From Lepus europaeus (Eukaryota > Chordata > Mammalia > Lagomorpha > Leporidae), in assembly GCF_033115175.1 (NCBI RefSeq), contig NC_084850.1, positions 100,813,439 to 100,877,438 of the forward strand: a DNA stretch of 64,000 nucleotides. Direction: 5' to 3'. The position numbers were made by a program, and so were the translations under genes. Positions 60,031 through 64,000 of the stretch are shown here, one piece after another (the stretch's first letter is position 1; each line of letters opens with the position of its first letter). Under the pieces are notes generated by a model. That model was not told the DNA's origin. It saw nothing but the letters and a program-made list of their open reading frames with translations, and searched no databases.

Positions 60031-60435
60031 TCAGACTATTACACTATCCTATGACAATTAACAGTTCTACTCTTTAAACTCCCTTACCAAAGACTCAACT
60101 CTCAACTAAACACCTGCTGTCTCCCTATGATCCTCCCAACTGCACCCTACACTATCTTCCAATGCCCTAACTATATCCCCAATCCACCCTCCAATAGCTC
60201 CCGCCTGCACTCTAAAACTATCCTCTAGCAGTTCCACTCTTCCTGAAGTCCTTTACATCCAGGATCTTTCAACTGCATGCAAAGTGTCCTGTCAGAGACC
60301 CCAATATCACCCCAAGTCACTCTAGATCACCACTTACATTTACCTCTAAACACCACAACTTAGCCATCCAACTGGCTTTCCTTCTCCGTCCACAACTCCT
60401 TTTCATCCAACCCACAGTAGTCTTGCAATGAAACC

Positions 60436-60638
60436 CCAGCTGCGTCAACAGAGGCACAGCAGGTTAAGCCACCTCTTGCAACAGTGGGTGCCAATTCAAG
60501 TCCCAGCTGCTCTGCTTCTGATCCAGCTCCCCGCTAATGTGCCTGGGAAAGCAGCAGAGGATGGCCCAAGTGCTTCAGAGACGAGGATGGAGTTTCTGGC
60601 TCCTGCAGCTTTTGGGGGAGTGAAGCAGTGGATGGAAG

Positions 60639-60686
<48 letters not shown>

Positions 60687-60757
60687 CACACCTCCCCCCC
60701 GGCCCGCCCTTCCCTTCCATCCCGTGTCATTTTGAGGTTCAAATAAGTAAATAAATC
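60436..60757 (+). repeat. C-repeat SINE with (CT)n
   Basis: 'gtcaacagaggcacagcagg' to 'caaataagtaaataaatctttcag'. CT microsatellite at 60,640-60,681 followed by a C-rich patch. Confidence 0.85.
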
Positions 60758-60761
60758 TTTC

Positions 60762-61435
60762 AGGGCCGGCGGCTGTGGTATAGTGGGTAAAAGCCACCGC
60801 CTGCCGTGCTGGCATCCCATATGCACATCAGTTTGTGTCCCGGCTGCTCCACTTCCAATCCAGTTCTCTGCTATGGCTTTAGGAAAGCAGCAGAAAATGG
60901 CCCAAGTCCTTGGGACCTGAATCCACATGGGAGACTTGGAAGAAACTCCTGGCTCCTGGCTTCGGATTGGCCAATTGGGGAGTGGACCAGGGGATGGAAG
61001 ACCTATCTCTCCCTGCTTCTCCTTCTCTCTCTGTGTAACTCTGACTTTCAAATAAATAAATACATCTTTTTTTTTTTGATAGAGTTACAGACAGTGAGAG
61101 GGAGAGACAGAGAGAAAGGTCTTCCTTCCATTGGTTCATCCCCAAATGGCCGCTACGGCCAGAGCTATGCCGATCCGAAGTCAGGAGCCAGTGCTTCTTC
61201 CTGGTCTCCCACGCAGGTGCAGGCACCCAAGCACCTGGGCCATCCTCCACTGCCTTCCCAGGCCACAGCAGAGAGCTGGACTGGAAGAGACGCAACCGGG
61301 ACTAGAACCCGGCGCCCATATGGGGTTCCGGCGCTGAAGGCGGAGGATTAACCAAGTGAGCCACGGAGCCGGCCCCTAAATAAATACATCTTTAAAATAA
61401 CTAAATAAATTCATCTTTAAAGAAAAGAGAGGAGT
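60762..61435 (+). repeat. C-repeat SINE split in its tail by a reverse SINE
   Basis: 'gggccggcggctgtggtatagtggg' onward. The tail TAAATAAATACATCTT is seen before (about 61,052) and after (about 61,376) the reverse insert, then extends through further AAATAAATTCATC blocks. Confidence 0.88.
61066..61375 (-). repeat. C-repeat SINE nested in a forward SINE tail
   Basis: TTTTTTTTTTGATAGAGTTACAG to 'gagccacggagccggcccc'; young-looking, CpG-retaining ('gcaaccgggactagaacccggcgcc'). Confidence 0.9.
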
Positions 61436-61559
61436 ATTGATCAAGTTGAGAGGAAGAGATTACAAAAAGAGAACCTGAGAAAGACGAGGCAGGCATATTG
61501 TGCAGCCTATGTGATAGGGAAGCACTTGTCTCACTTGTCATAGAGACATTTGAGATGTG

Positions 61560-62165
61560 TGTATAAAGCTGGTGTTTGTAGGAAGAGGGTGTGTGACAGG
61601 ATAATTGATCTGTAGATCTAATGCTTTAAATATTTGCTCCCAGTCTGTTGCAAGTCTTTTCACTTTGTTTGTGGCATCTTTCATCACACTGTAATTTTCT
61701 ATTTTGATGTGGAATGGAGAGACTATAGAGCATAGTGGGGGTGGGGGTGGGGGTGGGGATGGAGGAGGAGTGCCTGGCTTCAAAGCCCAGGTTTGATGAT
61801 CTGCAGTGACCTCAGTTGGGGAAGTGACTTCAGCTTGCTGTACTTTGGTCTCCTGATTTATAGGTTGTATCTCAAATAGAACCTTCTTCAGAGGTCTGTT
61901 GTCAGGCTGAAGTGAATTAATGCAAATAAAATGCCAAGGATGACCAATAACTGTTGTTTATTATTTTTTTATATCTTTTGCCTTTTCTTTGGTGTTTTGC
62001 TTCTTCTCTGCCCAAAACCTTAAAATGCTTTTCAAAAACATTTTGTTCCAACAGTTTTATAGCTTTGCTTTTTTATGTTTACATTTTTTACCCAGACTGG
62101 AATTAATTTTTCTGAATTGCAAAATAAGCATCTAATCCCTCCCCAAAAAGATAGTGATTTGTCCC
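61560..62165. repeat. Old L1 fragments flanking a MIR
   Basis: 'tttgctcccagtctgttgcaagtcttttcactttgtttg' (about 61,632) and 'tacccagactggaattaatttttctgaattg' (about 62,090) are old L1 3' text. The MIR (61,725-61,960) interrupts or abuts them. Confidence 0.6.
61725..61960 (+). repeat. MIR with a G-quadruplex-like insert
   Basis: 'gagtgcctggcttcaaagcccagg', 'ttggggaagtgacttcagcttgctgtactttggtctcctgatttataggttg' is MIR order. Its 5' part has TGGGGGTGGGGGTGGGGG (61,735-61,757). Confidence 0.7.
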
Positions 62166-62171
62166 CAAGCC

Positions 62172-62530
62172 ACTTTTTTAAAAGATTTATTTGTTTATTT
62201 GAAAAGCAAAGTTGCAGAGAGGAAGAGGCAGAGAAATGGAGAACGAGAGAGAGTGAGAGAGAGACAGAGAGAGGTCTTCCATCTGCTGCTTCACTCCCCA
62301 AAAGGCCACAACGGCCAGAGCTGGGCTGATCCAAAGCCAGGAGCCAGGAGTTTTTCTGGGTCTCCCACACGCGGATGCAGGGGCCCAGGACTTGAGCCAT
62401 CACCCACCACTTTCCCAGGCCATAGCAGAGAGCTGAACTGAAAGTGGAGCAGCTGGGACTCGAACCGGCAACCATATGAGATACAAGCACTGTAGGTGGT
62501 GGCTTTACCCGCTAAGCCACAGCACAGCCC
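62172..62530 (-). repeat. C-repeat SINE, reverse
   Basis: TTTTTTTAAAAGATTTATTTG to 'taagccacagcacagcccc'. Complete. Confidence 0.88.
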
Positions 62531-62642
62531 CTCCCCCTCGGCCCTTTTTTCATAGTGCTTCTCTCTCCCAGTGAACTGAAATATAATTTTTACTAATACT
62601 AATTCCCATAAATACTCAGGTTGACATTTGGATTTCTGTTCC

Positions 62643-63025
62643 TTTTTAATTGAAAGGCAAAGAGAGATAGAGATAGAGATAGAGATAGAGATAGAGATAG
62701 AGATAGAGATAGAGATAGAGATAGAGATAGAGATAGATAGAGATAGAGATAGATAGAGATAGAGATAGAGAGAGATAGAGATAGAGATAGAATCTTCAGT
62801 CTGGTAATTCATTCTCTCAAATGCCTGCAATAGCCAGGGCTGTGCTGGGCTGAAGCCAGGAGCCCAGAACTCAATCCGGGTCTCCCAGGTGTGTGGCGGA
62901 GACCCTGCTTCCTCCCAGGATGTGCAGTAGCAGGAAGCTGGATGCAAGAGAAGAGCCAGGACTTCAACCCAAGCACCCCAATGTGGGATGCAGATGTTAC
63001 AAACTGCCAAACACCTACTCTCAGT
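62643..63025 (-). repeat. Older C-repeat SINE with hexanucleotide expansion
   Basis: TTTTTAATTGAAAGGCAAAG, then the GATAGA array, then an older-subfamily body ('ccgggtctcccaggtgtgtggcgg', 'ggacttcaacccaagcacccc'). Confidence 0.85.
62662..62790. repeat. (AGAGAT)n microsatellite, about 21 units
   Basis: About 128 bp of AGAGAT hexamers with a few GATAG and GAGAG slips. It grew from the purine tract of the SINE; likely polymorphic in length. Confidence 0.95.
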
Positions 63026-63036
63026 TTTTAAAACAT

Positions 63037-63350
63037 TCTTTTTTTAAAAATGTCATTTGCTTCATTTTTTGAAAGGCAGAGAAAAAAAAAGAGGCACACA
63101 GAAATGTCCTATCCATTGGTTCATTCTCCAAAGGCTCAAAACAGCTGGAGCTGGGCTAGGCTGAAGTCAGAATCCAGGAACTCAATCCAGGTTTCTCACA
63201 TGAGTCGTAGGAACCCAAGTATTTGTGCCATCACTGCTGCCTCCCACAGTGCACAATAGCAGGAAGCTTGAATTTGAAGTGGAGTTGGGACTAGGACACA
63301 GGCATTCCAATTGGGGAGGTGGGCATCTTAATCACAGACCAAGCCCCACC
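63037..63350 (-). repeat. Older C-repeat SINE, reverse
   Basis: TTTTTTTAAAAATGTCATTTG to 'cacagaccaagcccc'; diverged ('tctcacatgagtcgtaggaacccaagta'). Confidence 0.82.
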
Positions 63351-63358
63351 TGGATATA

Positions 63359-63695
63359 CTTTTTTAAAAAAAGATTTATTTATTTGAAAGAGTTACAAAC
63401 AGAGAGAAGGAAAGGCAGCGAGAGAGAGGTCTTCCATCAGCTGGTTCACTTCCCAATTGGCCACAACAGCTGGAGCTGAGCAGATCCGAAGACAGGAGCC
63501 CAGGAGCTTCTTCCTGGTCTCCCATGTGGGTTCAGGGGCCCAAGCACTTGGGCCATCTTCTACTGCCTTCCCAGGCCATAGCAGAGAGCCAGATCGGAAG
63601 TGGAGCAGTCGGGACTCGAACCGGTACCCATATGGGATGCCGTATGAGACCTTCAGGCCAGGGTGTTAACCCACTGTGCCACAGCGCCAGCTCCA
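63359..63695 (-). repeat. C-repeat SINE, reverse, inside a SINE remnant
   Basis: CTTTTTTTAAAAAAAGATTTATTT to 'gtgccacagcgccagctcc'. The adjacent 63,696-63,738 ('gatgtgggcatcttaacctctgtgcc') is the end of another older reverse SINE, so this copy probably landed in it. Confidence 0.88.
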
Positions 63696-63741
63696 GATGT
63701 GGGCATCTTAACCTCTGTGCCAAATAAATGCCTACTCATGG

Positions 63742-64000
63742 GGAAAAAAAATTTTTTTTTCGTGAACCATACTTTATTTAGTCATTTTTTTTACAACTGA
63801 AACTCTGGGAATTCAAAATTAAAACCCTTACCTGTGAACGTCTTATAGACACCAGAGAACGTTTCCACTTTATGTTCCCCATTATTCTGCTCTGCTTTGT
63901 CCAGATGAACCTTTATGAGCTGACTGCCATCCAGTGTCCCATGGATTCTCTTGCCCACGATTTCACTTGGGAAGACCAGATCTTCAAGGATCGCAATGTG
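63742..64000 (-). pseudogene. RPS7: RPS7 processed pseudogene, cut by window end
   Basis: Read on the minus strand from 64,000: [20 protein letters not shown].. to ..[10 protein letters not shown]-stop (TAA at 63,793-63,791), the C-terminal third of ribosomal protein S7. It is followed by its short 3' UTR, an AATAAA (about 63,774-63,779) and a run of about 10 A. No introns, plus the A-run, mark a retrocopy. Within the visible 69 codons the frame is open, but several residues differ from the near-invariant mammalian S7 (for example IHGTLDG where RVKLDG is expected, and [10 protein letters not shown] for KKLTGKDVNF), so it is probably not selected. The real gene is autosomal in human. Confidence 0.93.

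Noticed and set aside
62662-62790. CRISPR-like regular repeats
   Set aside because: The hexamer array has no spacers and the genome is mammalian. It is a microsatellite.

Overview
The window is mammalian, X-linked-type DNA and almost certainly rabbit (or another lagomorph). It is packed with about 55 copies of the tRNA-derived lagomorph C-repeat SINE (start ggccggcgc-tgtggc, CT-rich 3' part, tail ctttcaaataaataaatctttaaaa). These cover roughly a quarter of the sequence by my hand count. The gene order GPKOW - WDR45 - PRAF2 - CCDC120 is that of human Xp11.23, read in the inverse direction. All exon limits below were derived by hand from GT/AG sites, reading-frame continuity and remembered mammalian proteins; nothing was computed or searched.

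Layout. 1-2.7 kb: SINEs and a reverse MaLR LTR fossil. 2.75-11.67 kb: GPKOW (+), 11 coding exons, CpG-rich promoter with ZNF143/THAP11-type motifs. 11.7-16.6 kb: intergenic SINEs, MIR and L2. 16.6-17.64 kb: a second CpG-rich, apparently bidirectional promoter, probably the distal promoter of WDR45. 17.7-30.2 kb: repeat-dense DNA (nested SINEs, an ERVL fossil, old L1 and MaLR pieces), which would be a long first intron of distal WDR45 transcripts. 30.2-35.64 kb: proximal WDR45 promoter and its 10 coding exons (+). 35.9-38.87 kb: PRAF2 (+), 3 exons, starting about 0.6 kb after the WDR45 poly(A) signal. 40.33-55.6 kb: CCDC120 (-), converging tail-to-tail on PRAF2, with two alternative C-termini and a CpG-island promoter at 55.13-55.6 kb. 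54.1-60.4 kb: degenerate simple-repeat-like DNA on both sides of that island, purine-rich on one side and C/A-rich on the other, broken up by SINEs, L1 and an MLT1 LTR. 60.4-63.7 kb: SINE cluster with L1/MIR pieces and a hexanucleotide microsatellite. 63.74-64.0 kb: 3' end of an RPS7 processed pseudogene (-).

The four genes are ordinary, intact housekeeping or neuronal genes: a spliceosome-associated RNA-binding protein, an autophagy beta-propeller, a PRA1-family ER/Golgi membrane protein and a centrosome/cytohesin adaptor. They share no pathway; the grouping is conserved synteny, not an operon. I found no undescribed protein system. The most unusual content is structural: layered SINE insertions whose order can be read from target-site duplications, SINE fold-backs, the array pair whose base composition flips at the CCDC120 promoter, the distal bidirectional promoter, and two copies of a tiny mariner-like MITE.
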